Assembly (NCBI GenBank): GCA_963737015.1
Contig: CAVTQZ010000003.1
Span: 197,694 to 261,693, forward strand
Direction of reading: 5' to 3'
DNA from: CAVTQZ01 sp963737015
GTDB taxonomy: Bacteria; Actinomycetota; Acidimicrobiia; Acidimicrobiales; UBA8190
Length of the DNA stretch: 64,000 nucleotides
In this document: positions 25,868 through 34,514 of the stretch, one piece after another
How positions within the stretch are numbered: position 1 is the first letter of the stretch
How the letters are laid out: every line of letters starts with the position of its first letter
Program-made: the position numbers and the translations under genes
Notes under the pieces: model-generated
What the model was told of the DNA's origin: nothing
The model's database searches: none
What the model saw: only the letters and a program-made list of their open reading frames with translations

Positions 25868-26321
25868 GACCGCATCCTCCTTTCCGCGCAGACGTCTTCA
25901 AGAGGGTCGCCTCGATGATTGGCGAAAACGACCCTCCGGACTTACTCGCTGCCGTAGCCTTACTACGGCACCCGACCGAAGTTTGGATGCCGCTGCGACA
26001 AGAAATTCGCCCGAGACAGCGGCAGGAGGCGAACGACGGCGCGTCGCGTCGGCTGACGATCGTCGGCGACGTATCCAGCGGCGCCCGTGGTTTCTCCAAA
26101 ATTGGATTGGCCAGGCTGCTCTCGCCACCGCGAACGACGAGCAACAGATCGTCGGGAATAACTTCGTCTCGCAGCAGTACCTCGAGAGGCAGGCGCATCG
26201 CGTGCGCACGCTACCTTCAAGGAGTTACGACCGAGATCGCTCAGGGACGTGACTGCACGACTGGGTTCAGCGCTCCATGCGCGTCGGCGCGAACACGATC
26301 TGGCCGGACCACTACTTGGAC
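25868..26321. other. Gap upstream of the Tat/DUF4331 operon
   Basis: About 450 bp. A minus-strand frame from 26198 starts plausibly (MRLPLEVLLRDEVIPDDLLL) but becomes low-complexity, so it may be the start of a broken gene. Nothing else was recognised; the promoter of the 25867 gene should be near 25880-25950. Confidence 0.35.
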
Positions 26322-26428
26322 TACAACTCCCGGCAAATCTCCGCAAAGGCTGATCAACCGTGGGAACGTCGTTGCAGTTGGACGCATAAATTGGCGAACG
26401 GTGATGACCGCCGAGACGGTTCAGGTCC
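26322..26428 (+). repeat. Right-end arm region of element 3
   Basis: AACTCCCGGCAAATCT, then CTGATCAACCGTGGGA and CGCATAAATTGGCGAACG, align with the arm regions of elements 1 and 2. The upstream GGGCAAAAA motifs are not preserved, in line with an older, decaying end. Confidence 0.6.
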
Positions 26429-26482
26429 CTCTTGAAAAGCTTTGTTCCAAAAGGCCCGGGGGTTCGAATCCCTCCCCCTCCG
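26429..26482 (+). repeat. att core copy 3 (outermost, probable original attR)
   Basis: Fifty-four-nt tRNA-Ser 3' half with two mismatches (GTTCC for GGCCC). It is the last copy, and chromosomal genes follow, so it is probably the original tRNA 3' end displaced by the first insertion. Confidence 0.88.
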
Positions 26483-26740
26483 CTCTCTGATGTGGTGTTG
26501 CACCGGGCGCCTTGTGACCTGTCGTGCTCAGCGCAACACAGAGACGCCGCGGTCCGGGTTCGCAGGGCGGGAGCGTTAGTTGGTTTCCCACCGGAGCCAT
26601 CACAGCGTCTCCGTAATCGCGGGATCGTAATGGGGCACGCGGGAAGCGGCTGGACCGCCGTGACACCGCGGCAACGTAGGACCGGTACACAAGTGGGTAA
26701 CTCCAGGTTTTTGGGCCCCCGTACAGGGCATCTACTGGCA

Positions 26741-27733
26741 ATGCCGATCACCAAGCGCAAGAAGGAAGCCGCCCAAGAGTCGATCCTGCGTCGCTATCCG
26801 GGCGCAGAAGACAACCGCACCCCCGCGGATCTCGGAGGTGCAGGCTGGAAGGCGACCATACGGCGGACGAAGGACCGCATTAAAAGTGACCGGGTCACAA
26901 TGGCTGCGGGCAGCCTCGCCTACCACTGGTTCCTGGCTTTCTTCCCCGCGATCATCGCCGCGCTCGGCGTGTTGAGCTTCGTCAACCTGGGATCGGGATC
27001 GTTGCACCACCTAACTCATGGCATCGCGAAGGCACTTCCGGCGGGAAGTGCGTCGGTGTTCAACGCCGCTGTCGAAGCGGCGACCAAGCGGACCTCAGCC
27101 TCGACCGTCGCAGTGATAGTCGGCGTGGTGGTGGCCCTATGGAGCGCTTCGAGCGGAATGGCCGTGTTAGAGCAAGCGCTCGACCTTGCATATCAGGTTC
27201 CGGACGACCGGCCCTTTATGGCGCGGCGCTTGCTTGGTCTCCCCTTGATGGGTCTCGTAGTCGTGGTTGGGGGGTGTGCAGGAGCGCTCCTCGTCTTCGG
27301 CCAGCCGATCGGATCGGCGATCGAGGGAGTAGTGCCCATCCATGGGCTCGCCTTCACAATCGGGTGGACGGTCGTACGCTGGGTTTTGGCGCTCGGATTC
27401 CTGATCGCCCTGTTCTCGGCCATTTACTACCTGGCGCCTAATCGCAAGAGCCCGAAATGGCAGTGGGTGAGCGTCGGAGGTCTGCTGGCAACGGCTATCT
27501 TCCTCGTCGCCTCGCTGGCCTTCTCGTTCTACGTCAGCTCGTTCGGGTCCTATTCCAAGACCTACGGCAGCTTCGCAGGGGTGGCCATTTTGATCTTCTG
27601 GTTGTGGCTGATCGGCTTGGCCGTGCTCGTGGGTGGCGAGCTCAACGCGGAGGTCGAGCGCGAGGCCGCTGAACGTGACGAGGGGCCAGGGCAGCCAGTA
27701 ACCGTCGGAAAGGGTGAGGCGTCAGCCCGCTGA
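26741..27733 (+). CDS. YihY/BrkB-family inner-membrane protein
   Basis: A 330-residue integral membrane protein from ATG 26741. A basic cytoplasmic N-terminus is followed by about six helices: VTMAAGSLAYHWFLAFFPAI (the family signature), a second at VAVIVGVVVALWSASSGMAV, then LLGLPLMGLVVVVGGCAGAL, WVLALGFLIALFSAIYYLAP, VSVGGLLATAIFLVASLAFS and GVAILIFWLWLIGLAVLVGG ending in ELNAEVE. The YSKTYGSFAGV segment is also conserved. The family was once annotated as ribonuclease BN, but its transport or other role is unsettled. It is the first backbone gene after the tandem elements. Confidence 0.9.
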   Translation: MPITKRKKEAAQESILRRYPGAEDNRTPADLGGAGWKATIRRTKDRIKSDRVTMAAGSLAYHWFLAFFPAIIAALGVLSFVNLGSGSLHHLTHGIAKALPAGSASVFNAAVEAATKRTSASTVAVIVGVVVALWSASSGMAVLEQALDLAYQVPDDRPFMARRLLGLPLMGLVVVVGGCAGALLVFGQPIGSAIEGVVPIHGLAFTIGWTVVRWVLALGFLIALFSAIYYLAPNRKSPKWQWVSVGGLLATAIFLVASLAFSFYVSSFGSYSKTYGSFAGVAILIFWLWLIGLAVLVGGELNAEVEREAAERDEGPGQPVTVGKGEASAR

Positions 27734-27838
27734 CTGGGGGATCACGGGCGAGCGTCGTCGGTCATCGATTCGGTTCTAGGGCTAGCTACGACCGTTTCAA
27801 CAAGCTTGGTTGGTGTCGGCCGCTCATGGCTGGGGCCA

Positions 27839-29008
27839 TTACGCCTTTGTCTGGCTATATCTCAGTGCTTTCCTGGTACCGTCAACGCCCTTCCGACCGA
27901 GCCGCATACCGCGTCCGACAATGCGGAGGATTGTCGGTGGGTTGACAAGTGCTCTGTCCAAGCGGCCACCTACGCCCAAGAGCAGCGTCGAAACCCGAAC
28001 GCGATCGTGAAAGAGTCCTACATAAAAGTCTCGAAATGACGGACCGTGTGGAATGTCGATCCGGGACACGGCACCAGATGCGTGGAGATAACGGGTCAAC
28101 TCCACCCAAAGCTGTATCCCCGGCGAGTAGCGTGAGAACTGCTCGTCGTAAGCAACCCGCAACACTGCGACGTTCTGTCGGGTTCGAACGTAGCTGAGCA
28201 TGGCGACTTTGCGCCCCGCCGATTCCAGAGCGACGATCCCTAACCTTCCAGCTGTCCTGTATCGGTCATAGACATCGCGTACGCACTCGTAATGATCTTT
28301 CCTGGAAAGAAGAGCGGTACCGGCGGCTCCTTTCCAACCAGCTGCTTCGAGACCTCCAAACTGGTCGGCTGCGGCCCGATCGGAGGAAAGGTCCACAAGT
28401 TTTATCGGTTCACCAAGAAGATCCGCGAGTCTCCGTCCGCGCCGCGCCGCCTCTGACAGTGTCTTTTTACCGAATATCTCAAGCGGCGGGGTTGTCTCAG
28501 CAAGGCGCACCACACCCCGGTCCCATGTGGTCGACGTGGAGATCGGGAGGTTCAACGACCCGGCAGCTTTGCGCAGCAGGGCTGCGACGGGTCCGTCCTC
28601 TTCCACCCGATCGATCTGGACGATACCGGGATAGTGACGTTGAGCTGAGGTCCTCAGCTGCCGAAGCAAAGCGCAAACGGTGGCTTCGGGTCTGTCGGTG
28701 CTGACCAAGGGTGTACCAACGATGGGGAGGGGTGGCACGCCCTCATCTGTTGGGCGTGTCGTGACTGCAGACCGCTGAATGTTGCCCAACAGGCGTGATG
28801 AGCGAATGTAGATGCAACCAAGAAATCGGCTGTCCTCGGATGCCACTACAAGGTGTCCGGTCGCGGCCGTGGGGAAGTGGTCCGCTACAGGGAGCAACGA
28901 GTCCGGCTCTAAGAAAGGGTTCGGTTCGAGAGCTCGTGACGACAGCTCTCGCCAACGACGCTCGTCCTCTTTGCTGACTTGGCTTACGGGGAGCAAATAG
29001 GTATCCAC
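27839..29008 (-). CDS. GNAT acetyltransferase of the CelD/BioF2-like family
   Basis: A 389-residue protein from GTG 29008. It resembles Acetyltransf_6-type (CelD/BcsL) proteins with two GNAT-like halves. Landmarks are FLEPDSLLPVADHF near the start, the signature GLEAAGWKGAAGTALLSRKD and the C-terminal AMLSYVRTRQNVAVLRVAYD, FSRYSPGIQLWVE and IDIPHGPSFRDFYVG. Such proteins are usually found with polysaccharide or peptidoglycan genes and are thought to acylate sugars or add amino acids. No partner is adjacent here. Substrate unknown. Confidence 0.75.
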   Translation of the reverse strand: MDTYLLPVSQVSKEDERRWRELSSRALEPNPFLEPDSLLPVADHFPTAATGHLVVASEDSRFLGCIYIRSSRLLGNIQRSAVTTRPTDEGVPPLPIVGTPLVSTDRPEATVCALLRQLRTSAQRHYPGIVQIDRVEEDGPVAALLRKAAGSLNLPISTSTTWDRGVVRLAETTPPLEIFGKKTLSEAARRGRRLADLLGEPIKLVDLSSDRAAADQFGGLEAAGWKGAAGTALLSRKDHYECVRDVYDRYRTAGRLGIVALESAGRKVAMLSYVRTRQNVAVLRVAYDEQFSRYSPGIQLWVELTRYLHASGAVSRIDIPHGPSFRDFYVGLFHDRVRVSTLLLGVGGRLDRALVNPPTILRIVGRGMRLGRKGVDGTRKALRYSQTKA

Positions 29009-29056
29009 TGCAGTAATGAATGCTAATGGTGTCGTTCATCAGCGTCTCAGGCGAGC

Positions 29057-30124
29057 ATGCCCCTCCTTACGAATCACGTCGCTACCCTGTCTCAGGTGCC
29101 GGATATGGACCCGAACGCTGAGGGACCCCCTGGAGATGTGATCACTCACGAGGAAACGCCGCGTATTGCAAGCGCCAGCCGCGAGATCGCGGCCAGCGCT
29201 GAACGGATCTTCGAGTTCATTGCGGATCCAGCCCAACAGCCGCGATTCGACGGTAACGACAATCTGACCGAAGCCGCAGCCGGCCAGCGCGTCCGGGCGG
29301 TCGGGGATGTGTTCAGGATGACGACGACAAAGGGCGACGTCCGGGAGAATCGCGTCGTCGAGTTCGAACGGGGCAGACGCATAGCATGGAGACCCACCGA
29401 ACCGGGCCAGGAGCCGCCAGGACACCTCTGGCGGTGGGAGCTTGAGCCGATCGAACCGTCGCGAACGCGGGTCACCCACACGTACGACTGGACTGGGTTG
29501 ACTGATGAGAAGCGATTCGCTCGGGCTCGAGCGACAACGGGCGACAGACTTCAGGCCTCCCTTGATCGGCTTGCCACCCTCGTTGAGTGCGCGCCCGAGG
29601 AGTGCCCCGAGTGCGGGTTCGCGGACTCCACGGTCTCGGACGCCAATGCAGAAGAGAGCGTTCGGAGTCTCGGGGCTCGCTACCAAGCAGCGCTTCGCGG
29701 CGAAGGCTCGATCGAGCTATCCGTTGCCCGACTGCGGGCACGGCCCGAGCCGAGCACTTGGTCGGCTCTCGAGTATGCCGCCCACATGCGCGACGTCGTA
29801 GCCTTGTGGAGTTGGGGTTTGCACCGCACGCTCACCGACCACGCTCCGGAGCTACCCGCCGCCGACCCCGGGCTTCCGGATCGGGCAGCCGCCGAGGCTG
29901 ACTACAACAGCCAGGACCCGGCCACCGTTGTGCAGGAGCTCTCGGCGAATGCCGAGCGAATGGCCAGGAAGCTGGCGACCGTCGGTTCCGAGCAGTGGCT
30001 CCGTACCGCCCGATTCGGCGAGACCCAGATCGACCCACTTTGGATCGTGCGCAAAGTGGCGCACGAGGGTCACCATCATCTGCTCGACATTGAGAAGTCC
30101 CTTCGTCTCGGTCTCAGCGATTGA
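29057..30124 (+). CDS. SRPBCC (polyketide-cyclase-like) and DinB-like fusion protein
   Basis: A 355-residue protein (ATG 29057; ATG 29105 also possible). Residues 40-180 are a START/SRPBCC ligand-binding domain: SREIAASAERIFEFIADPAQ, VGDVFRMTTTKGDVRENRVV, then WRWELEPIEPSRTRVTHTYD. Residues 205-350 are a DinB/DfsB-type four-helix bundle with the metal-His pattern WSALEYAAHMRDV and RKVAHEGHHHLLDIEKSL, the usual three-His site. The domains are normally separate proteins. A thiol-dependent transferase or detoxification role is a guess. It is divergent from the GNAT gene. Confidence 0.8.
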   Translation: MPLLTNHVATLSQVPDMDPNAEGPPGDVITHEETPRIASASREIAASAERIFEFIADPAQQPRFDGNDNLTEAAAGQRVRAVGDVFRMTTTKGDVRENRVVEFERGRRIAWRPTEPGQEPPGHLWRWELEPIEPSRTRVTHTYDWTGLTDEKRFARARATTGDRLQASLDRLATLVECAPEECPECGFADSTVSDANAEESVRSLGARYQAALRGEGSIELSVARLRARPEPSTWSALEYAAHMRDVVALWSWGLHRTLTDHAPELPAADPGLPDRAAAEADYNSQDPATVVQELSANAERMARKLATVGSEQWLRTARFGETQIDPLWIVRKVAHEGHHHLLDIEKSLRLGLSD

Positions 30125-30525
30125 CGGTGTCGACCGTCGCCGCGGGGCCCTTGGTAGGTGGCATCCTGAGGCTGACGTTCCTGCCGACATTTGGGACCCG
30201 GAGTACTACGAACGATCGCCTGAGTGAAATCAATTTAAGTGCCAAAAGGAATTGGCCGAAGGCATCTGCTCCCATCGCTTGTCGATGACCGCGACGACGC
30301 CCAGCAATATCTCGACGCCTGCCCCTTGGACGAGGACCCCGCCAACGACCCGCATCGCCTATCAGTGTCTCAGCAAGGTTGAGTCGATTGTGATGGCTCC
30401 GGGTGTCAGCACCACCTCAGGTCGGGGGATAGCGCCCTGGCCACCTGGAGCTCCCTGGCACACTCTGTGTTCAGAGGTTAGGCGGCAACGAGCGCGCGAC
30501 CTGGGCCGTGAGGAGGGGGGAGACG
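30125..30525. other. Intergenic region, no gene recognised
   Basis: A 400-bp gap before the DUF6220 gene with only short frames lacking recognisable motifs. GGAGGGGGGAGACG just before 30526 is a strong ribosome-binding site for that gene. Confidence 0.5.
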
Positions 30526-30999
30526 ATGGCAGTCATCGACGACGGGACCGATGCAAGGTCGGCTGTGCTGACAGGCATGAGGCGTGCCTTTGACCGAGCG
30601 TACGGCTATCTCACCGGCCTGTTCGTAGTTGCTGTGCTCGTCCAGGTCTTCCTCGCCGGAGTCGGGGCGTTCGGTGACCACGCCAGGAAGATCGCAGATG
30701 CGAACAGCTTCGACCCCCACCGCGCCCTGGGGACGGTTCTGGGCGTCGTGGCGGTCGTACTCTTTCTTGTGGCACTCGCTGCACGTGCTTCGCGTTCGAC
30801 CGTCATTGGCGCGCTCATCCTCGCTGTCCTCACGCTCGTTGCGCAGAGCGCCCTTGCAAGTGGGGGCGAAAACAACAAGTGGGTTGGTGGCATCCACGCC
30901 TTCGACGGAATGCTCGTTCTAGTGCTGTCGACTTGGCTCGCCGGCGCGGCACACCGCCGCGAGGCCGTTCGGCGCCGGTCGGTCACACCAGTGCGCTGA
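30526..30999 (+). CDS. DUF6220-type membrane protein
   Basis: A 157-residue protein from ATG 30526, which follows a purine-rich ribosome-binding site. Four predicted helices: YLTGLFVVAVLVQVFLAGVG, ALGTVLGVVAVVLFLVALAA, STVIGALILAVLTLVAQSAL and IHAFDGMLVLVLSTWLAGAA. The His in DPHRALG and in GGIHAFDG at the helix ends is characteristic of this small family and could bind heme or quinone. The function is unknown. Confidence 0.75.
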   Translation: MAVIDDGTDARSAVLTGMRRAFDRAYGYLTGLFVVAVLVQVFLAGVGAFGDHARKIADANSFDPHRALGTVLGVVAVVLFLVALAARASRSTVIGALILAVLTLVAQSALASGGENNKWVGGIHAFDGMLVLVLSTWLAGAAHRREAVRRRSVTPVR

Positions 31000-31357
31000 G
31001 GCCCCGCCTGACGAGCTCCCAGGTCCTCGTTCCACGGTTGACCGCTCGACGACGAACCTCACGGTCGGGACTTGACTTTCGTCCACGGGCACTTGGTTCG
31101 GCGTTCGGCCACGGGTCGGCAAAATGGGGCCAGCCTCATATATCGGGCGCCTCGCCCCGCCATTGGAATATCTCTTCGGTACGCGAACTCAGGACCGTTT
31201 GACACGCGAGAGCCGTCATTCGGAGCGCTTCACAGCTCCCAGGGCGGACGCTCAGGAACGAATACTCAAAGATCTGAACCAGACCGCGCCAGCCTCCATC
31301 ACTCTACGGAAGTAGCCAGCGCGGCCGAAGTGGTGAGGATGACCGAAGTATTCGCCC
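31000..31357. other. Intergenic region, no gene recognised
   Basis: A 360-bp gap between convergent genes. Short frames only; no hairpin with a T-run could be placed confidently. Confidence 0.45.
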
Positions 31358-32191
31358 TCAGGCCACCGCACGAGTCCACTCAACCCTGATGTTGTCACGG
31401 CGCATCATCGTGACGAACCGGGTGATCGAGAAGAAGATCGCAACGGCCGTCAGCCCGTAGGTGACCACTGACCGCTCGATCACAAAAGACCGCAAGGAAG
31501 TGGACACGAGCAGCCACAACACGAGCCCGGCGTTCAACATGAGCACCGTCGCCCACAAGACGGAGATCCGAATGAAGAATCGTCGCACCAGAGGACGCTC
31601 CATGATCTCAGGATCGATCGGGCAGAAATCGTGGGCGAAGCGCTGCGTGAAGGGCCGGCCCAGGATCGCGGATCCGAATAGGACGAGCGAGATCGCGAAG
31701 GTGCCGGCCGTCGGTTGGAGGAAGTACGCAAGGGCGCTGCCCGTGACGAGCGCGATAGTCGTGCGCAAGGTGATCAGGATGATCCCGAAGGACAAGAGCA
31801 TCGAGATCCGCTCACCTTTGTATAGACGACGACCTACAGCCAGATACGACCAACTGAGCGCGGCGATCAGAGCTCCGCGAAAGCCTGCAAGGACGAGCAT
31901 CAGGTAGAACAACGCAAGAGGGCCGACGACGCCTTCGAAGACGATCGGGATCGCGTGACGAATAGCGGCACGCGGCAGGGGCATCCTGAGCGTGGTCCCT
32001 TGTTGCTCATCGGAGTGGAGAGTGACCGCGAAGCGTGGCAATTGTTCTGCCCCGGGGCCGCTGTTCTTCGATTCCAGCCCCATACCCTCACCGTTCTTGC
32101 GTCCGCGAGCGGTCGCGCTGTGACTCCACTTGAGTCTTCTGAGTAACGCACCAACACCCTCGCGGTTTGCGCGATCTTGGAGGAAAGTCAC
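31358..32191 (-). CDS. VC0807-family membrane protein
   Basis: A 277-residue protein with about six helices after a polar N-terminus. Helices include IPIVFEGVVGPLALFYLMLV, FRGALIAALSWSYLAVGRRL, ISMLLSFGIILITLRTTIAL and FAISLVLFGSAILGRPFTQR. The Arg-rich loop GRPFTQRFAHDFCPIDPEIM and the final helices VLWATVLMLNAGLVLWLLVS and YGLTAVAIFFSITRFV complete the family pattern. The likely start is one of the ATGs upstream of the first helix (32084 gives a 241-residue form). No function is established. Confidence 0.72.
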   Translation of the reverse strand: MTFLQDRANREGVGALLRRLKWSHSATARGRKNGEGMGLESKNSGPGAEQLPRFAVTLHSDEQQGTTLRMPLPRAAIRHAIPIVFEGVVGPLALFYLMLVLAGFRGALIAALSWSYLAVGRRLYKGERISMLLSFGIILITLRTTIALVTGSALAYFLQPTAGTFAISLVLFGSAILGRPFTQRFAHDFCPIDPEIMERPLVRRFFIRISVLWATVLMLNAGLVLWLLVSTSLRSFVIERSVVTYGLTAVAIFFSITRFVTMMRRDNIRVEWTRAVA

Positions 32192-32448
32192 AAGAACTTA
32201 ACCTCCGGCCAGGGAGCTGTCCCCTATGGCAGGACGTCGGTGACCTCCGTGGCAAAGACAACCAGGGTGCCGTGTTGCCGCGCACAAGCGCAGAGCATCC
32301 TGAGAGGAGACTTCCACCTTTTAAACATCGACAAGCAGGGCCGAAAAGTTGAATGGGGAGATCAGCTGGACAAAACGTGGCGAACCCCTCCTAGCAACGA
32401 GAAGTACAAGTGGATTCAAGACTCCTAACCCAAACGCAACCGAACCGT
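32192..32448. other. Short gap beside the truncated mannosyltransferase
   Basis: No gene recognised. It is probably where the missing C-terminal two thirds of the MptB-like gene was lost. Confidence 0.35.
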
Positions 32449-33148
32449 CTCGGCCGAAGGGCCGGAACAGCCCAAGCCAACAGCGATACGCCGGCGAGAG
32501 CGATCAGCCGGAACCCGAAGACTGCCGTGAGGACGCTGTGACCTGAGAGTTGAACGATCCATCCAGAAAGACGTTCCCAGGCTGGTCCATACGGTGCCAC
32601 GGAGTGACGCCAGAGCGGGTCTACCAGGTTCAAAAGGAGCCGCTTCCGAGAGTGCTCGGACCGCGGAGGTAGGGGTTTAGCCGTTGAGTCACCATCTCAC
32701 CCTGGGCTGCATAGCTGTACACATCGCGACTGAAAAGTGGCATTAAGACGATGGGAGCGGCCCACGTGATGAGAAGCGGCACCAGCGGCCTCACTTGGCC
32801 GTGAGCACTCGCCCGTGTTGTCCGCACCGCCTCGTACCAAGCGCCGAGCATCAGGACGATCCCGAGGTACACGAGCATGATCCCGAGAAACTGACCTGTG
32901 CCTCGGGGATGAGATGTTGCACCATTGGGTGACGTAAAGAACCAGGATCCACTGCCGTGGGCTACAAAAGGTGAGCCGGGTCGCAGAACGCCGACCAGAA
33001 TGCAAGACGATCCAAGGGCGCCAGCCGCCGCAAGAAGTAAGAGTGAACGTGTGCTAGGGCGGAAGTGTTGCTGGCCGAGCGAACCGGGACGTAACTCACT
33101 CAACCCGGTGGTCATGACCTTACAGGGCCGGTTCAGTTCTCGTTTCAA
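32449..33148 (-). pseudogene. MptB-like alpha-1,6-mannosyltransferase, truncated and frameshifted
   Basis: The N-terminal 172 residues hold two helices and the polyprenol-phosphomannose-dependent signature FSRDVYSYAAQGEMVTQRLN with PYLRGPSTLGSGSF. The frame then breaks at about 32633 (one T missing from a T-run) and continues as LNLVDPLWRHSVAPYGPAWE and AVFGFRLIALAGVSLLAWAV, stopping being similar near 32450. Intact family members are roughly 450-600 residues with about a dozen helices. MptA/B enzymes extend the lipoarabinomannan mannan core in actinobacteria; this copy cannot do so. Confidence 0.78.
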
Positions 33149-33202
33149 CCGCCGGCACGGTCCGACGGTACACCTCAGGTCTCTGTGCCGGCGATCCGGC
33201 GA

Positions 33203-33574
33203 TCACTCGATACCGAAGTCGTTGACCTTCTCGGGATAGATTCGAATGAGGGCGTTGCCGAATCCTGGGCCGAGTTCGGCCCCACCCGTGACGACGGTTT
33301 CGGCACGGCCGCGAATCTCGAGCATGCGGGGCTGCCAGGGGTCGATCGACACGAGATCATCGACAACAATCGCTGCCCAGGCATTTGCCTGAACATCTCG
33401 GTACTTCTTGGTCGTCGCCACGCGAAGGCCGCCGACGTCGATGGTGCCGAGTTCGCTGTTGTAGCGAAAGGAGCTCGGCACCACGTGCGGCTTGCCGTCT
33501 GCACCGGCCGTTGCGATCCGGCCGATGCGCTGGCTTCTCAGGTACTCGATCTGTGCAGTGGTCAACTCGGTCAT
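33203..33574 (-). CDS. PPOX-class F420-dependent oxidoreductase
   Basis: A 123-residue split-barrel flavin/deazaflavin protein. It has LTTAQIEYLRSQRIGRIATA, GKPHVVPSSFRYNSELGTI, GGLRVATTKKYRDVQANAWA and DPWQPRMLEIRGRAETV, typical of short actinobacterial F420H2-dependent PPOX proteins. The TTKKYRDV segment is usual for F420 binding. It would reduce or oxidise small organic substrates, but the substrate is unknown. It is divergent from the methyltransferase by about 110 bp. It implies that the host makes coenzyme F420. Confidence 0.82.
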   Translation of the reverse strand: MTELTTAQIEYLRSQRIGRIATAGADGKPHVVPSSFRYNSELGTIDVGGLRVATTKKYRDVQANAWAAIVVDDLVSIDPWQPRMLEIRGRAETVVTGGAELGPGFGNALIRIYPEKVNDFGIE

Positions 33575-33683
33575 GCTCCCTCCAACACCTCAAACAATGC
33601 TTCTACTTCCCTGCCGTCGATCCGTGTCCTCTCTACCGGCCCTTTACCAGCTTCTTTGCGATGGCGGTCTACCCTGCGGGGCC

Positions 33684-34331
33684 ATGCATCAGGACGAACC
33701 GCGCGACACTCCCTTCGACACCGAAGCGCAGGCCGCCGAGTGGGACGCGAGGTACAGCGAGCGAGAGGGTGGGAGGTGGAGCGGGCGCCCGAACGGGCGG
33801 CTCCTCGTGGAGGTCGCGGGCCTCACCCCGGGCCGGGCACTCGACGTCGGTTGTGGCGAGGGCGCCGATGCGATCTGGCTCGCCCGCAGCGGTTGGATGG
33901 TTACCGCAATCGACATCTCCGATGTAGCGATAGCCCGAGCACGGGAGGCAACAGGACCCACCGGCAACGCGATCGAGTGGGTCCGCGGGGATGCTCTGCA
34001 GACACGCTTCCCGACGGGCGCGTTCGATCTCGTGTCGATGCAGTACCCGGCGTTGCCCAAGGCCGCTGGCGAAGCCGCCCTGCGGACTTTGCTCGACACG
34101 TTGCGCCGTGGCGGGTTGCTGCTCGCCGTGTATCACGATCTCGATGACGAGCACCGCGAGCACATGAAGTCGCGGGGCACAGACCCGGCGGACTACGTAG
34201 GCGCGGACGACTTCGAGCGGGTGCTCGCCAGCGAGTTCATGATCGAGCTGCACGCGGTCGAGCCACGCATCGACCCGCCCCCGAATAGCCCGCACGTCGC
34301 CGACGGAGTCCTGCGCGCCCGGCGTCGTTGA
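33684..34331 (+). CDS. SAM-dependent methyltransferase (class I)
   Basis: A 215-residue protein from ATG 33684 (MHQDEPRDTPFDTEAQAAEW); the longer frame is antisense to the PPOX gene. Motif I LTPGRALDVGCGEGADAIWL, motif II VTAIDISDVAIAR, motif III EWVRGDALQ and motif IV AFDLVSMQYPAL are all present. The WDARYSEREGGRWSGRPN start is typical of TehB/tellurite-type or thiopurine-like small-molecule methyltransferases. The substrate is not determined. Confidence 0.85.
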   Translation: MHQDEPRDTPFDTEAQAAEWDARYSEREGGRWSGRPNGRLLVEVAGLTPGRALDVGCGEGADAIWLARSGWMVTAIDISDVAIARAREATGPTGNAIEWVRGDALQTRFPTGAFDLVSMQYPALPKAAGEAALRTLLDTLRRGGLLLAVYHDLDDEHREHMKSRGTDPADYVGADDFERVLASEFMIELHAVEPRIDPPPNSPHVADGVLRARRR

Positions 34332-34514
34332 CCGCGGGACCAGGGCCAGCGACATGGGCTCGTCATCGCCGCGGTGGCGATCTTCGCTGCGAGCAGTCGC
34401 AGTGAATAGTCGCCCGGATCTCGGCTGGTCCACTCATTTTTTCTGTGCCATAGCGCGGCCCAGCTAGCAAGCCCCCTCCACCGTCAGAGGGCGTGGCAGT
34501 GCCCCATCAGGCAA

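Larger units (their letters stand above)
23779..26482 (+). mobile_element. Integrative element 3 remnant (att copy 2 to att copy 3)
   Basis: A 2.65-kb segment bounded by att cores, with the conserved arm region before the right one. The integrase expected after the left core is absent; an IS3 scrap lies there instead. Remaining cargo is a DUF4331 protein and a Tat-exported small protein. Confidence 0.6.

Noticed and set aside
10069..26482. Three further tRNA-Ser genes at the downstream core copies
   Set aside because: Each copy has only the 3' half; no matching 5' acceptor and D arm precede them.
25963..26760. Minus-strand gene across att copy 3
   Set aside because: It reads through the tRNA-derived core (giving the familiar spurious GGGIRTPGPFG-type peptide) and has no family features.
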